Positions 1-9,552 of a DNA stretch of 64,000 bases are shown one piece after another. The notes beneath the pieces were generated by a model. That model worked only from the letters and a program-made list of their open reading frames with translations, was not told the origin of the DNA and did not search any database. Position numbers and translations under genes: made by a program. Where the stretch lies: positions 1 through 64,000 of the forward strand of contig NZ_LMEV01000016.1 in NCBI RefSeq assembly GCF_001426505.1, in the 5' to 3' direction. Origin of the DNA: Variovorax sp. Root473. GTDB taxonomy: Bacteria; Pseudomonadota; Gammaproteobacteria; Burkholderiales; Burkholderiaceae_C. Every line of letters begins with the position of its first letter. Positions within the stretch are counted from its first letter, which is position 1.

Positions 1-772
1 ACTCCAGCAGCTTGAACTTCATCAACACCTTCATCGCATGCCGCGCGTGCTTCACCGGGTCTCGCTCCATGCCAGCTAAACGCTTGCGCGCCCTCAGCAA
101 AGACTGATCAACCCCAGCGAAGACCCCGCCGTGACCTGGAATCACATGCAACGGCGCCAACTTCTCGATCAGATCAAGCGTCGCCGCGATGTCTCCGAAC
201 GACGGCTCGCCCATCAATTCAGGAAAGGCGATGCCGAACCCGTTTTCCCACAGCGCATCCGCGGAAATCAGGGTTCGTGACACCGGGTCGAACAGGATCA
301 CTGAGTGCGGATCGTGACCCGGGGCGCCATGCACCTGCCACGCGACGTCTCCCAACAGGCATTCTGTGCCCGGCTCAAGCAGTCCGGTGAAGGCAAAGCG
401 CGGGCAAGTCTGCCCTGTCGCAAGAAAACTCAGACCTTGCGCATCCCACCGCTCGATCAGCGGCGCCTCACCAGGCGGAATGTCCGTCCGCAGTGATGGG
501 TAACGCCGCTGCAAAGCCGCGTTACCCCCACAGTGATCGCTGTGCAGATGCGTGTTCAGCACCCGATCGAGTGGGCGCTCTCCCAGCACGGACGCCACCA
601 GCGCCAGCGTCTGGTCGGCATGCGTGGCGTACCCGGTGTCGACCAGCGCCGCTTCCTCGGCTCCGACGAAGAGGACGTTGTTCGACGACAGCCAGCCCCG
701 CTCGAACACGACGACATTCGCCGGCAGCCCGGCGCTGGCTTCCCCGCGGCGGCGCCCCACGCGCTCAGGCAC
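1..772 (-). CDS. MBL-fold metallo-hydrolase (3' end beyond the window)
   Basis: Partial gene read leftward and running off the left edge, so its C-terminus is missing. The translation holds the metallo-beta-lactamase metal motif HLHSDHCGG (about residue 70), a later GAPGHDPHS motif with a third His, a SADALWENG segment and an HVIPGHGG segment, the usual order of zinc ligands in glyoxalase II-like hydrolases. The substrate cannot be told. The start chosen is the GTG at 772, which overlaps the 3' end of the acyl-CoA ligase by 8 bp; the GTG at 760 is an alternative. The overlap suggests co-transcription with, and translational coupling to, the ligase. Confidence 0.8.
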   Translation of the reverse strand, partial: MPERVGRRRGEASAGLPANVVVFERGWLSSNNVLFVGAEEAALVDTGYATHADQTLALVASVLGERPLDRVLNTHLHSDHCGGNAALQRRYPSLRTDIPPGEAPLIERWDAQGLSFLATGQTCPRFAFTGLLEPGTECLLGDVAWQVHGAPGHDPHSVILFDPVSRTLISADALWENGFGIAFPELMGEPSFGDIAATLDLIEKLAPLHVIPGHGGVFAGVDQSLLRARKRLAGMERDPVKHARHAMKVLMKFKLLE

Positions 773-2456
773 CGGCGCGGGTGCGCAGCTCGCGCCGCAG
801 GATTTTCCCCACGTTGGTCTTGGGCAGCGACTCGCGGAACTCGATGTGCTTCGGGCGCTTGTAGCCGGTGAGCTGTCCGTTGCAGTACTGGAGCACGGCG
901 TCTTCCGTCAACGTCGGGTCCTTGCGGACCACGAAGACCTTGATGGCTTCGCCCTGCTTCTCGTCCGGCACGCCCACGGCCGCGCATTCGACCACCCCCG
1001 GGCACAGCGAGATCACGTTCTCCAGTTCGTTGGGGAACACGTTGAAGCCGCTCACGAGGATCATGTCCTTCTTGCGGTCGACGATCCGGCTGTAGCCGTC
1101 TTCCTGCATCACGGCGATGTCGCCGGTGCGCATGAAACCGTCGGCCGTGAAGGCCGCCGCCGTCTCGGCGGGTTGGTTGTAGTAGCCGGTCATCACGTTC
1201 GGGCCCTTGATGCACAGCTCGCCCGCCTGGCCGATCGGCAGCGATTGGCCTTCATCGTCCATGATCGCGATCTCAATGCTCGGCAACGGCAATCCGATGG
1301 TGCCCGTGAACTTCGTGTTCGTCACCGGGTTGTTCGTGCCGATCGCGCAGGTTTCGCTCATGCCCCAGCCTTCGATCATCGGACAGCCGGTCGCCTCGAA
1401 CCACTTGCGCGCCGTGCCTTCGGAAGCGGCCATGCCACCGGCCTGCGAGACAAACAGCGTGGAGAAGTCGACTGCCTTGAACTCCGGGTGCATCAGCAGC
1501 GCGTTGAACAAAGTGTTCACGGCCGGCAGCATGTGAAAGGGCCGTTTCTTCAGCACCGCGACGAACTTGTTGAAGTCGCGCGGATTCGGAATCAGCGTCA
1601 TGTGCGAGCCTTGGCGGATCACCAGCAGGCACAGCGTCAGCGCGAAGATGTGATACAGCGGCAGCGCCGCGATGCTGTTGACCTTCGCCAGGTCGCCAGC
1701 CCGCGCCAGCGCCGGCGTGAACCACGCTTCGGCCTGCAGCGTTGCGGCCACGATGTTGCGGTGGGTCAGCACCGCGCCCTTCGACAAACCGGTGGTGCCG
1801 CCCGTGTACTGCAGGAAGGCGATGGAATCGAGCGTGCTCTGGTCGGGCCCGAGCGTGCGCCCCCCGCCTCCGGCAATCGCCTGCTTGAACGGCGTGACCG
1901 TGCGACCGTCGCTCAAGGGCAGCTTGTAGGCCGGCACCATCTTGGCCAGATGGCGCACGGCCAGCGTGATCCACGTGCCGTACAGCCCGCCGAGCAGGTC
2001 TCCCATCGCGGTCATCACCACATGCTTGACCGGCGTGCGTTCGATCACCTGCTCGAGCGTGGCGGCAAAGTTCTCGAGGATGACGATGGCCGTGGCGCCG
2101 GAGTCCTTGAGCTGGTGCTCCAGTTCGCGCGCCGTGTAGAGCGGATTGACGTTGACGCAGGTGTAGCCGGCGCGCAGCACGGCGCACATCGTGACCGCGA
2201 ACTGCGGCACGTTGGGCAGCATGATCGCGACGCGCGCGCCGGGCTCGAGGCCCTGCGACTGCAGCCAGGCACCCAGCGCCTTCGAGAGCGTGTCGAGCTC
2301 GCCGTACGACATCCACCGCTCCATGCAGACCGAGAACGGCCGGTCCTTGTAGCGGCCGAAGGCCTCGTCGAACATGTGAGGCAGGGAGCGGTACTGCTCC
2401 GGGTGAATCTCGTGCGGCACGCCGGCCGGATAGCTCTGTTGCGCGGATGTCTGCAT
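765..2456 (-). CDS. fadD: Long-chain fatty acid-CoA ligase (FadD-like)
   Basis: AMP-forming acyl-CoA synthetase of 563 aa, which activates long-chain fatty acids for beta-oxidation or lipid synthesis. The adenylate-forming signature QYTGGTTGLSKGAVLTH lies near residue 210. A GWGMSET motif is near residue 350, and the C-terminal part has the MRTGDIA, VDRKKDMI and PKTNVGKILRREL motifs, the last carrying the catalytic Lys. Length is normal for FadD. The start at 2456 is preferred over an upstream ATG because AAAGGAG lies 7 nt before it. It is followed, with an 8-bp overlap, by the MBL hydrolase. A second acyl-CoA ligase of a related family sits in the leucine cluster at 38143. Confidence 0.92.
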   Translation of the reverse strand: MQTSAQQSYPAGVPHEIHPEQYRSLPHMFDEAFGRYKDRPFSVCMERWMSYGELDTLSKALGAWLQSQGLEPGARVAIMLPNVPQFAVTMCAVLRAGYTCVNVNPLYTARELEHQLKDSGATAIVILENFAATLEQVIERTPVKHVVMTAMGDLLGGLYGTWITLAVRHLAKMVPAYKLPLSDGRTVTPFKQAIAGGGGRTLGPDQSTLDSIAFLQYTGGTTGLSKGAVLTHRNIVAATLQAEAWFTPALARAGDLAKVNSIAALPLYHIFALTLCLLVIRQGSHMTLIPNPRDFNKFVAVLKKRPFHMLPAVNTLFNALLMHPEFKAVDFSTLFVSQAGGMAASEGTARKWFEATGCPMIEGWGMSETCAIGTNNPVTNTKFTGTIGLPLPSIEIAIMDDEGQSLPIGQAGELCIKGPNVMTGYYNQPAETAAAFTADGFMRTGDIAVMQEDGYSRIVDRKKDMILVSGFNVFPNELENVISLCPGVVECAAVGVPDEKQGEAIKVFVVRKDPTLTEDAVLQYCNGQLTGYKRPKHIEFRESLPKTNVGKILRRELRTRAGA

Positions 2457-2583
2457 GCAAGCTCCTTTGGCGCGGATTGTGGGAGCCAATGCCTCCCACC
2501 CGCCAGCGGGCTTGTCCTAGGGGCGCATGCCGGATGTCGCGCAGGCGATAGCCGCCGTGCACGCCCGAGTCACACAGGTGCGG

Positions 2584-3468
2584 TCAGGCGTTGCCTGATT
2601 CGCCCGGCAGCAGCACGCCGGCCGGGATGTCGGGCTCCACTTCAAGTGCGCGGTACAGCGGCGTGAAGTCGGGCGCCGTGAGATCGAAGAGCTGCGCGAA
2701 GTTCTCGATCACGAAGTAGTTGGCCTGGTAGGTGTCGATCTTGTACTGCGTGCGCATGGTGCGCAGCAGGTCGAGCGGCAGGTCGAGCGGCAGGCGATGC
2801 GGCTCGGGGCTGCGCACGGCGTGCTGTAGCTCGCCGACCGAACTCAGGATGCCGGCGCCGTACGCGCGCAGGCCCTCGGGCTGGCGGATCAGGCCGAATT
2901 CGACCGTGTACCAATACAGGCGCGCCAGCTTCTCGCCGGCACCGAGTTCGTGCGCCTTCATGCCGCCCTGGCCGTAGCGCTGCACGTAGTCGGCGAAGGT
3001 TGGGTCGAACAGCATCGGCACATGGCCGAACAGGTCGTGGAACACGTCGGGCTCGACGATGTAGTCGAACTCTTCGGGCTTGCGGATCCAGTCGGTGACG
3101 GGGAACTTGCGGTTCGCCAGCAGCGTGAAGAAGGGCAGCTCGGGAATCAGCCCCGGCACCGCCACGATCTCCCAGCCGGTGGCGCGGTGCAGGCGCTCAT
3201 TGAGTTCCTCGAAGCGCGGGATGCGGTCCTTCACGCCGAGCAGCGGCAACGCGCGGATGAAGGCGTCGCAGGCCAGGCCTGACAACTGCGCGGCCTGGCG
3301 TTCGTACAGCCGCTTGTAGGTGTCGTGGTCGGCCGCCGTGTAGCTGGCCCAGTCCTGCGGGCAGGTGTAGTCGGCCTGCACCGAACCGCCGCGCGAATAG
3401 TCGCCGCGCGGCGGGCGATCGGATGCGCCGTAGACGGCGGGAGTGACAACGGCGGCGGGGGAATCCAT
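2584..3468 (-). CDS. phhA: Phenylalanine 4-monooxygenase
   Basis: Iron- and pterin-dependent aromatic amino acid hydroxylase (294 aa) that turns phenylalanine into tyrosine in the cytoplasm. The metal site is plain: FHDLFGHVP supplies His144 and His149, and YWYTVEFGLI supplies Glu190, the 2-His-1-carboxylate triad. Length fits the bacterial monomeric form with no ACT regulatory domain. The ATG at 3468 is 20 nt after the stop of pheC; an upstream in-frame ATG would overlap pheC heavily. No strong Shine-Dalgarno is seen, so coupling to pheC is likely. It is the last gene of hpd-pheC-phhA. No pterin carbinolamine dehydratase (phhB) lies next to it in this window. Confidence 0.95.
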   Translation of the reverse strand: MDSPAAVVTPAVYGASDRPPRGDYSRGGSVQADYTCPQDWASYTAADHDTYKRLYERQAAQLSGLACDAFIRALPLLGVKDRIPRFEELNERLHRATGWEIVAVPGLIPELPFFTLLANRKFPVTDWIRKPEEFDYIVEPDVFHDLFGHVPMLFDPTFADYVQRYGQGGMKAHELGAGEKLARLYWYTVEFGLIRQPEGLRAYGAGILSSVGELQHAVRSPEPHRLPLDLPLDLLRTMRTQYKIDTYQANYFVIENFAQLFDLTAPDFTPLYRALEVEPDIPAGVLLPGESGNA

Positions 3469-3488
3469 GGGGCGTTCGGTTTCTCGGG

Positions 3489-4301
3489 TTACTTGAGCCA
3501 GCGGTCCATCACGCGCTGGAAGTCGCCGCCGGCTTGCTGCAGGTGCAGCCATTGGTCGACATACGATTTGAAGGCCACGTCGTCGCGCGGCAGCATCCAG
3601 GCCATCTCGCCGTACTGCAGCGGCTTGTCGGGGTTCACCGCGCACAGCCCGGGCTTGAGCTTCTGCTGCGTGATGGCCTCGGCCGATTCGGTGACGAACA
3701 CGTCAGCGCGGTTGGCCAGGATCTCGTCGAAGATCGTGACGTTCTCGCCGTGCAGCGTGAGCCTGGCCTGCTTGAAGTGGGTGCGGGCGAAGCGTTCGTT
3801 GCTGCCGCCCGGGTTGAAGATCACGCGGGTCGACGGCTGGTCGATGGCCGCCACGCTCTGGTACTTGGCCACGTCGGCGCAGCGCGCAATGGGCGTCTTG
3901 CCGTTGACCATGTAGGGCGCGCTGAAGAAGGCACGCTTCTGGCGCTCGGTGGTCACCGACACGCCGCCCACGGCGATGTCGCACTTGCCGCCGACCAGGT
4001 CGGGCAGCAGGTTGGCCCAGGTCGTCTTGATCCACTCCGGCTTCGCGCCGAGGCTGGCGCTGAAGCTGGCCATCAGGTCGACGTCGATGCCTTCGAACGA
4101 GGCGTCGGCCTTCTGGAAGCTGAAGGGCCGGTAGTCGCCCGGCGTGCAGATGCGCAGAACGGCCGCCTTCTGCACCGTGTCCAGATGCGAGGCGCCGGGG
4201 CCGGCCGTGGGCGGCGCCGAGGCGCAGCCCGAGAGCACGACCGCAGCGGCGGCTGCCGCGACGAAGGAAGTGACGACAGTCGAAGAAGACGCGTGGCGCA
4301 T
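3489..4301 (-). CDS. pheC: Cyclohexadienyl (prephenate/arogenate) dehydratase, lipoprotein form
   Basis: A 270-aa protein with the fold of amino acid-binding proteins, but its sequence follows the periplasmic PheC enzymes of Pseudomonas closely. Shared segments include TPGDYRPFSF, a SVTTERQKRAFFSAPY stretch, NPGGSNERFAR, ENVTIFDEI and SYVDQWLH. PheC makes phenylpyruvate from prephenate or phenylalanine from arogenate. The Glu in TESAEA (residue 208) aligns with the TDAIEA Glu that I recall as the general acid of the Pseudomonas enzyme. Residues 1-26 are a lipoprotein signal with lipobox LSGC (Cys26), so the protein should be membrane-anchored in the periplasm. CTGGAG precedes the start. It lies between hpd and phhA, which supports an aromatic amino acid role over transport. 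The alternative is a plain amino acid-binding protein. Confidence 0.8.
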   Translation of the reverse strand: MRHASSSTVVTSFVAAAAAAVVLSGCASAPPTAGPGASHLDTVQKAAVLRICTPGDYRPFSFQKADASFEGIDVDLMASFSASLGAKPEWIKTTWANLLPDLVGGKCDIAVGGVSVTTERQKRAFFSAPYMVNGKTPIARCADVAKYQSVAAIDQPSTRVIFNPGGSNERFARTHFKQARLTLHGENVTIFDEILANRADVFVTESAEAITQQKLKPGLCAVNPDKPLQYGEMAWMLPRDDVAFKSYVDQWLHLQQAGGDFQRVMDRWLK

Positions 4302-4330
4302 GCCGGGCTCCAGGGCAGTGATGAAGCGCC

Positions 4331-5458
<1,128 letters not shown>

Positions 5459-5494
5459 GGGTCTGGTCTCCGGAAGTGGGGAAGGTTGTGCAGG

Positions 5495-5522
5495 AAGTAA
5501 AACAAAGGCCCGTGTCCGGGCC
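5495..5522 (-). terminator. Terminator-like hairpin in the hpd leader
   Basis: On the minus strand, GGCCCG-GACA-CGGGCC forms a 6-bp GC stem with a 4-nt loop (5507-5522) followed at once by the T-rich run TTTGTTTT. It lies about 50 nt upstream of the hpd ATG, inside the divergent hpd/lrp gap. It could be an attenuator for the aromatic operon or a stop for an upstream antisense transcript. Mechanism is inferred only from its shape. Confidence 0.45.
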
Positions 5523-5614
5523 GTGCAGCACTGTAGGTCGGAAGGCGTTCAGGTTTTCTGCGTTTCTGGGCGCTGTTGGTGGCCATGACGCAATAAAACT
5601 GCAAAAATGATGAA

Positions 5615-6088
5615 ATGGAAGCACTCGACAAGATTGATCGGCTCATTCTGCGCACGCTGCAAGCAGATGGCCGCGCCACCTACGACCAGATCGCGGAGCA
5701 GGTCAGCCTGTCGCCCAGCGCCGTGCTGCGTCGGGTCAAGCGGCTCGAGGAGCACAAGGTCATCGACCGCTACGTGGCCCTGGTCCAGCCCGAGGCGGTC
5801 GGCCTGGGCCTTACGGCCTACCTGAACGTGCGGCTCGAAAAGCACACCGAAACCCACAAGCGCAACCCCATGGACCTGTTCCGCGCCAGCGTGCAGACCT
5901 GGCCCGAGGTGGTCGAGTGCGCGGCCCTCACTGGCGACATGGACTACCTGCTGCGCGTGGTGGTGGCCGACATGGCGCACTACAGCCGCTTCATCATGGA
6001 CACCCTGCTGAAGCACCCCAGCGTCGAAGACTGCAAGACCAGCTTTGTGCTCGATCGTGTCAAAGCCACAACATCTGTGCCCGTTTAA
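5615..6088 (+). CDS. Lrp/AsnC-family transcriptional regulator
   Basis: 157-aa feast/famine regulator. Residues 1-60 form the winged helix-turn-helix (DKIDRLILRTLQADGRA, then SLSPSAVLRRVKRLEE with the recognition helix). The rest is the ACT-like RAM domain with the ALTGDMDYLLRV segment that binds amino acid effectors. It is divergent from the hpd-pheC-phhA operon with 156 bp between starts, so control of Phe/Tyr catabolism, with an aromatic amino acid as effector, is the obvious inference. The start has only a weak ribosome site. Not orthologous to Lrp with any certainty, hence no symbol. Confidence 0.92.
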   Translation: MEALDKIDRLILRTLQADGRATYDQIAEQVSLSPSAVLRRVKRLEEHKVIDRYVALVQPEAVGLGLTAYLNVRLEKHTETHKRNPMDLFRASVQTWPEVVECAALTGDMDYLLRVVVADMAHYSRFIMDTLLKHPSVEDCKTSFVLDRVKATTSVPV

Positions 6089-6171
6089 CCACAAATTGGT
6101 TGCGTATACACCACGGACTCTGGTATCGAGTCACGAATGCGTCCAGAAAGTGTCCTTGCGGGCTTGGTGAT

Positions 6172-6187
6172 TAAGGGAAAACCCTTA
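6172..6187. promoter_or_regulatory. Short inverted repeat before the acetyltransferase gene
   Basis: TAAGGG-AAAA-CCCTTA is a perfect 6-bp inverted repeat with a 4-nt spacer, ending 10 nt before the ATG at 6198 and just ahead of the ribosome site TTGGAGCC. It could be an operator or a small leader hairpin. Six-bp arms are weak evidence. Confidence 0.25.
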
Positions 6188-6197
6188 CATTGGAGCC

Positions 6198-6926
6198 ATG
6201 CTTACCGCCAAGACCCTCCTCAAAGCGTCTCTCGGCCTCGGCTCTTTCCTGAAGGCGCCGATGGTTGAGGCGCAACCGCGCGCCGTCAGCGCGCCACCAC
6301 CCGTCATGGTGCCGATCCGCTCGATCGGCCCGCGCGAACGCGAACGCATCGCGCGCCACCTGCTGGACCTGACGCCGCACGACCGCTACCTGCGCTTCGG
6401 CTATGCCGCGGCCGACGAACAGGTCCTGCGCTATGTCGAAGGCTTGGACTTCGACCGTGATGAACTGTTCGGCATCTACAACCGCCGCCTCGACCTGATC
6501 GCGATGGCGCACGTGGCCTACGCGCCCGACGACCAGCACAGCGACTGCGCCGAGTTCGGCGTGTCCGTCTCATCGCACGCCCGCGGCCGCGGCTACGGTG
6601 CGCGCCTGTTCGAGCGCGCCGTGGTCGCCGCGCGCAACGAAGGCGTGGGCATGCTCTTCATCCATGCGCTGAGCGAAAACGCCGCCATGCTCAAGATCGC
6701 CCGCAACGCCGGCGCCACCGTGGTGCGCAGCGGCTCGGAGTCGGAGGCGCACCTGCAACTGCCCACCGCCACCTTCGACAGCCGCATGAGCGAGATCGCG
6801 CTGGAGCACTACGCCGCCGTCGATTTCGCGCTCAAGAGCCGGGCCAAGCAGTTCTGGGCCTTCCTCGGCAGCCTGCAGGAAGTGCGCAGCGGCATGCGCG
6901 ACGCGCGCAGCAAATCTGCACCTTGA
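6198..6926 (+). CDS. GNAT-family N-acetyltransferase
   Basis: 242-aa protein with one GNAT domain (residues about 35-185). The acetyl-CoA-binding motif A is visible as VSVSSHARGRGYGARLFERAV (Q/RxxGxG/A type, RGRGYG), followed by the motif B region MLFIHALSENAAMLKIARNAGA. Its N-terminus carries an extra 35 residues rich in Ala and Pro. The C-terminal tail after about residue 190 is not part of the core fold. Start supported by TTGGAG 6 nt upstream. Monocistronic by position. The acceptor substrate cannot be inferred. Confidence 0.88.
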   Translation: MLTAKTLLKASLGLGSFLKAPMVEAQPRAVSAPPPVMVPIRSIGPRERERIARHLLDLTPHDRYLRFGYAAADEQVLRYVEGLDFDRDELFGIYNRRLDLIAMAHVAYAPDDQHSDCAEFGVSVSSHARGRGYGARLFERAVVAARNEGVGMLFIHALSENAAMLKIARNAGATVVRSGSESEAHLQLPTATFDSRMSEIALEHYAAVDFALKSRAKQFWAFLGSLQEVRSGMRDARSKSAP

Positions 6927-7016
6927 GCGGGCAGGGCCGGCCGATGCCGGCCGCACGGTAGAGCCTGTCATGCGCAATCCGTTATCCTTGCCTTTCTTCA
7001 ACTTCGCCCTCCCGCA

Positions 7017-7895
7017 GTGGCCGACCCTCACCCTGAACGCGTTCCCGTTGAACGGGAAGACAAGCGTGGCTTTCTCCAGAAGCTCGCCGAATTCATCCAC
7101 CCCGGTCCCGATTCGCGCGACGAGCTGATCGAAACCTTGGCCGACGCCGAGGACAACGAGGTGATCGGCGCCGAATCGCGCGTGATGCTCGAAGGCGTGC
7201 TGCGCATGGCCGACATGACGGCCGGCGACGTGATGGTCGCCGCCCCGCGCATGGACCTCGTGAACATCGACGCGCCTTTCGACGCGCTGCTGCACTCGGT
7301 GATCCAGACCGCGCACTCGCGCTTTCCGGTCTACGAGGGCGAAAAAGAAAACATCATCGGCATCCTGCTCGCGAAAGATCTGCTCAAGCTGCAGCGAGCG
7401 CCGGGGCTGAACATCCGCGCCTTGCTGCGGCCGGCCACCTTCGTGCCCGAGAGCAAGGGCCTGAACGACCTGCTGCGCGAGTTCCGCGGCAACCGCAACC
7501 ACCTGGCCATCGTCATCGACGAGTTTGGCCGCGTGGCCGGCCTCATCACCATCGAAGACGTGCTCGAGCAGATCGTCGGCGAGATCGAGGACGAGTTCGA
7601 CATCGCCGAAGACGAGGGCGACATCTTCGGCCTGGCCGACCACACCTACCGCGTCTCGGGCGACACGCCCATCGAGCGCGTGGCCGAGGCCTTCGGCATC
7701 GTCTTCAACGAAGAACAGCTGAGCGAAGACTTCGACACCATCGGCGGGCTCATCGCGCACGAGATGGGCCACGTGCCCAAGCGCGGCGAGCACCACGCCA
7801 TCGGCGGCTTCGACTTCGTCGTGCTGCACACCAAGGGCGGCGCGGTGCGCTGGTTCCGGGTGTCGCCGGCGCGCGGCGGCGACGCGGCCGACTGA
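7017..7895 (+). CDS. HlyC/CorC-family protein with tandem CBS domains (YbeX-like)
   Basis: 292-aa cytoplasmic member of the CorC/YbeX group, which lacks the membrane DUF21 part. Two CBS domains span about residues 65-185 (MTAGDVMVAAPRMDLV and the LAIVIDEFGRVAGLITIEDVLEQIVGEI stretch). A C-terminal CorC/HlyC transporter-associated domain follows (residues 200-285, DTIGGLIAHEMGHVPKRG). The family has been linked to magnesium/cobalt efflux and, for YbeX, to ribosome metabolism. The start is a GTG with no clear Shine-Dalgarno. Its stop overlaps the start of lnt (TGATG), the common ybeX-lnt arrangement in proteobacteria. Confidence 0.92.
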   Translation: MADPHPERVPVEREDKRGFLQKLAEFIHPGPDSRDELIETLADAEDNEVIGAESRVMLEGVLRMADMTAGDVMVAAPRMDLVNIDAPFDALLHSVIQTAHSRFPVYEGEKENIIGILLAKDLLKLQRAPGLNIRALLRPATFVPESKGLNDLLREFRGNRNHLAIVIDEFGRVAGLITIEDVLEQIVGEIEDEFDIAEDEGDIFGLADHTYRVSGDTPIERVAEAFGIVFNEEQLSEDFDTIGGLIAHEMGHVPKRGEHHAIGGFDFVVLHTKGGAVRWFRVSPARGGDAAD

Positions 7896-9520
7896 TGCCG
7901 GCGCCCGCAGCAGCGGCCCCAGCCCGCGTCTCGCCTTCTTCCTCCCCTTCCTCCGCCACCAGCGGTTTCCTGCGCCTGCTCGGCTCCGGCCTGGCGGGTG
8001 TGGCACAGGCGTTGTCGATCGCATGGCCCGGTGACGGCCGCCCGTTGTGGTGGCTGCAACTGCTGTCGCTGGCCGGGCTGGTCTGGCTGCTCGATGGCCT
8101 GCGCGCGCAGGGCGCGGGCTGGCGCCGCGCCGGCCTGCACGGCTGGGTGTTCGCGACCGCCTGGCTCACCGGCAGCTTCTGGTGGCTCTTCATCTCGATG
8201 CACACCTACGGCGGGCTGCCGGCGCCGCTGGCGGTGATTGCCGTGCTCGCGCTGGCCGCGGCGCTCGGGCTCTACTACGCCGTGGCCTGCGCTTGGTTCG
8301 TGGTGCGCGGGCCGGCGGGGCGCATCGCCGGCGCCTGCCTGTTCGCGGCACTGTGGACGCTGGCCGAGCTTGTGCGCGGCAGCTGGTTCACCGGCTTTCC
8401 CTGGGGCGCAGGCGGTTATGCCCATGTCGACGGCCCGCTGGCTGCGCTGGCGCCGTGGGTCGGCGTGTACGGCATCGGCGCCGCGGCGGCACTGGTCGTG
8501 GCGCTGGTCGCGCGGCGCCTGCCGCTGCGCGGTGCTGTGCCGACGGCGCTGGCCGCGGTGCTGCTCGCCGCGGTCTTCGTGCTGCCCAATCTGGTCTCGC
8601 CGCTGCCCGCCGACGCGCGCGGCGCGCAGGGTACTGCCGGCACGCTGCAGGTCGCGCTGCTGCAGGGCAACATCCCGCAGGACGAGAAATTCATTCCGGG
8701 CGGCGGCATCGAAACCGCCTTGCGCTGGTATGCCGAGCAGCTGCGCGATGCCAAGGCCCAGCTCGTGGTCACGCCCGAAACCGCGCTGCCGCTGCTGCCG
8801 CGCCAGCTGCCCGTCGGTTATCTCGACGCCATCCAGGAACGCTACGCCCAGCCGGGCGCGCAGCAAGCCGCGATCGTGGGCCTGCCGCTCGGCGACGGGC
8901 CCGGCACGTACCGCAACGCCGTGCTGGGCTTCCAGCCCGGCGCGACCCAGCCTTACGCCTACAGCAAGCACCACCTCGTGCCCTTCGGCGAATTCATCCC
9001 GCCGGGCTTTCGCTGGTTCATCCGCATGATGAGCATTCCGCTGGGCGACTTCGAGCGCGGCGGGCTCGCGCAGGCGCCCTTCGTCTGGCAGGGCCAGCGC
9101 ATCGCGCCCAACATCTGCTACGAAGACCTGTTCGGCGACGAGATCGGCGCGAACTTCCGCGACGAGGCCACGGCGCCGACCATCCTGCTCAATGTCAGCA
9201 ACATCGCCTGGTTCGGCGATTCGGTCGCCATCGACCAGCACCTGGCCATCTCGCGCATGCGCGCGCTCGAGTTTGCGCGGCCGATGGTGCGCGCCACCAA
9301 CACCGGCGCCACCGTGGTGATCGACGCCGCGGGCCGCGTCACGCACGAGTTGCCGCGCCTCACGCGCGGCGTGCTCGAAGCGCCGGTCGAAGGCCGTCGC
9401 GGGCTCACGCCCTTCGCGCGCTGGGTGGCGCCGTTCGGCCTGTGGCCGCTGTGGGTCGCGGCGCTCGCGATCGTCGCGCTCGGCGCAGTCTTCTTCCGCC
9501 CCCAGCGGGACCGGGGCTGA
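7895..9520 (+). CDS. lnt: Apolipoprotein N-acyltransferase
   Basis: 541-aa inner-membrane enzyme that adds the third acyl chain to the N-terminal Cys of lipoproteins. The N-terminal half (to about residue 240) is several hydrophobic helices. The C-terminal half is a nitrilase-like domain with the catalytic triad visible: Glu near 295 (VTPETALP), Lys near 358 (SKHHLVPFGEF) and Cys near 408 (NICYEDLFG). A last hydrophobic helix lies near residues 505-530. The first 25 residues are an Ala/Pro/Ser-rich extension. Translation is coupled to corC by a 1-nt overlap. Several lipoproteins in this window (pheC, DUF4349) would be its substrates. Confidence 0.96.
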   Translation: MPAPAAAAPARVSPSSSPSSATSGFLRLLGSGLAGVAQALSIAWPGDGRPLWWLQLLSLAGLVWLLDGLRAQGAGWRRAGLHGWVFATAWLTGSFWWLFISMHTYGGLPAPLAVIAVLALAAALGLYYAVACAWFVVRGPAGRIAGACLFAALWTLAELVRGSWFTGFPWGAGGYAHVDGPLAALAPWVGVYGIGAAAALVVALVARRLPLRGAVPTALAAVLLAAVFVLPNLVSPLPADARGAQGTAGTLQVALLQGNIPQDEKFIPGGGIETALRWYAEQLRDAKAQLVVTPETALPLLPRQLPVGYLDAIQERYAQPGAQQAAIVGLPLGDGPGTYRNAVLGFQPGATQPYAYSKHHLVPFGEFIPPGFRWFIRMMSIPLGDFERGGLAQAPFVWQGQRIAPNICYEDLFGDEIGANFRDEATAPTILLNVSNIAWFGDSVAIDQHLAISRMRALEFARPMVRATNTGATVVIDAAGRVTHELPRLTRGVLEAPVEGRRGLTPFARWVAPFGLWPLWVAALAIVALGAVFFRPQRDRG

Positions 9521-9552
9521 ACCGCGCAGCGGATGCGCATTCGGAGCCGTCC

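Noticed and set aside
8047..9552. Long upstream extension of the chrA frame over lnt
   Set aside because: The extension runs out of frame through lnt, is Arg/Ala-rich, and the ATG at 9553 has a good ribosome site and the CHR family start.
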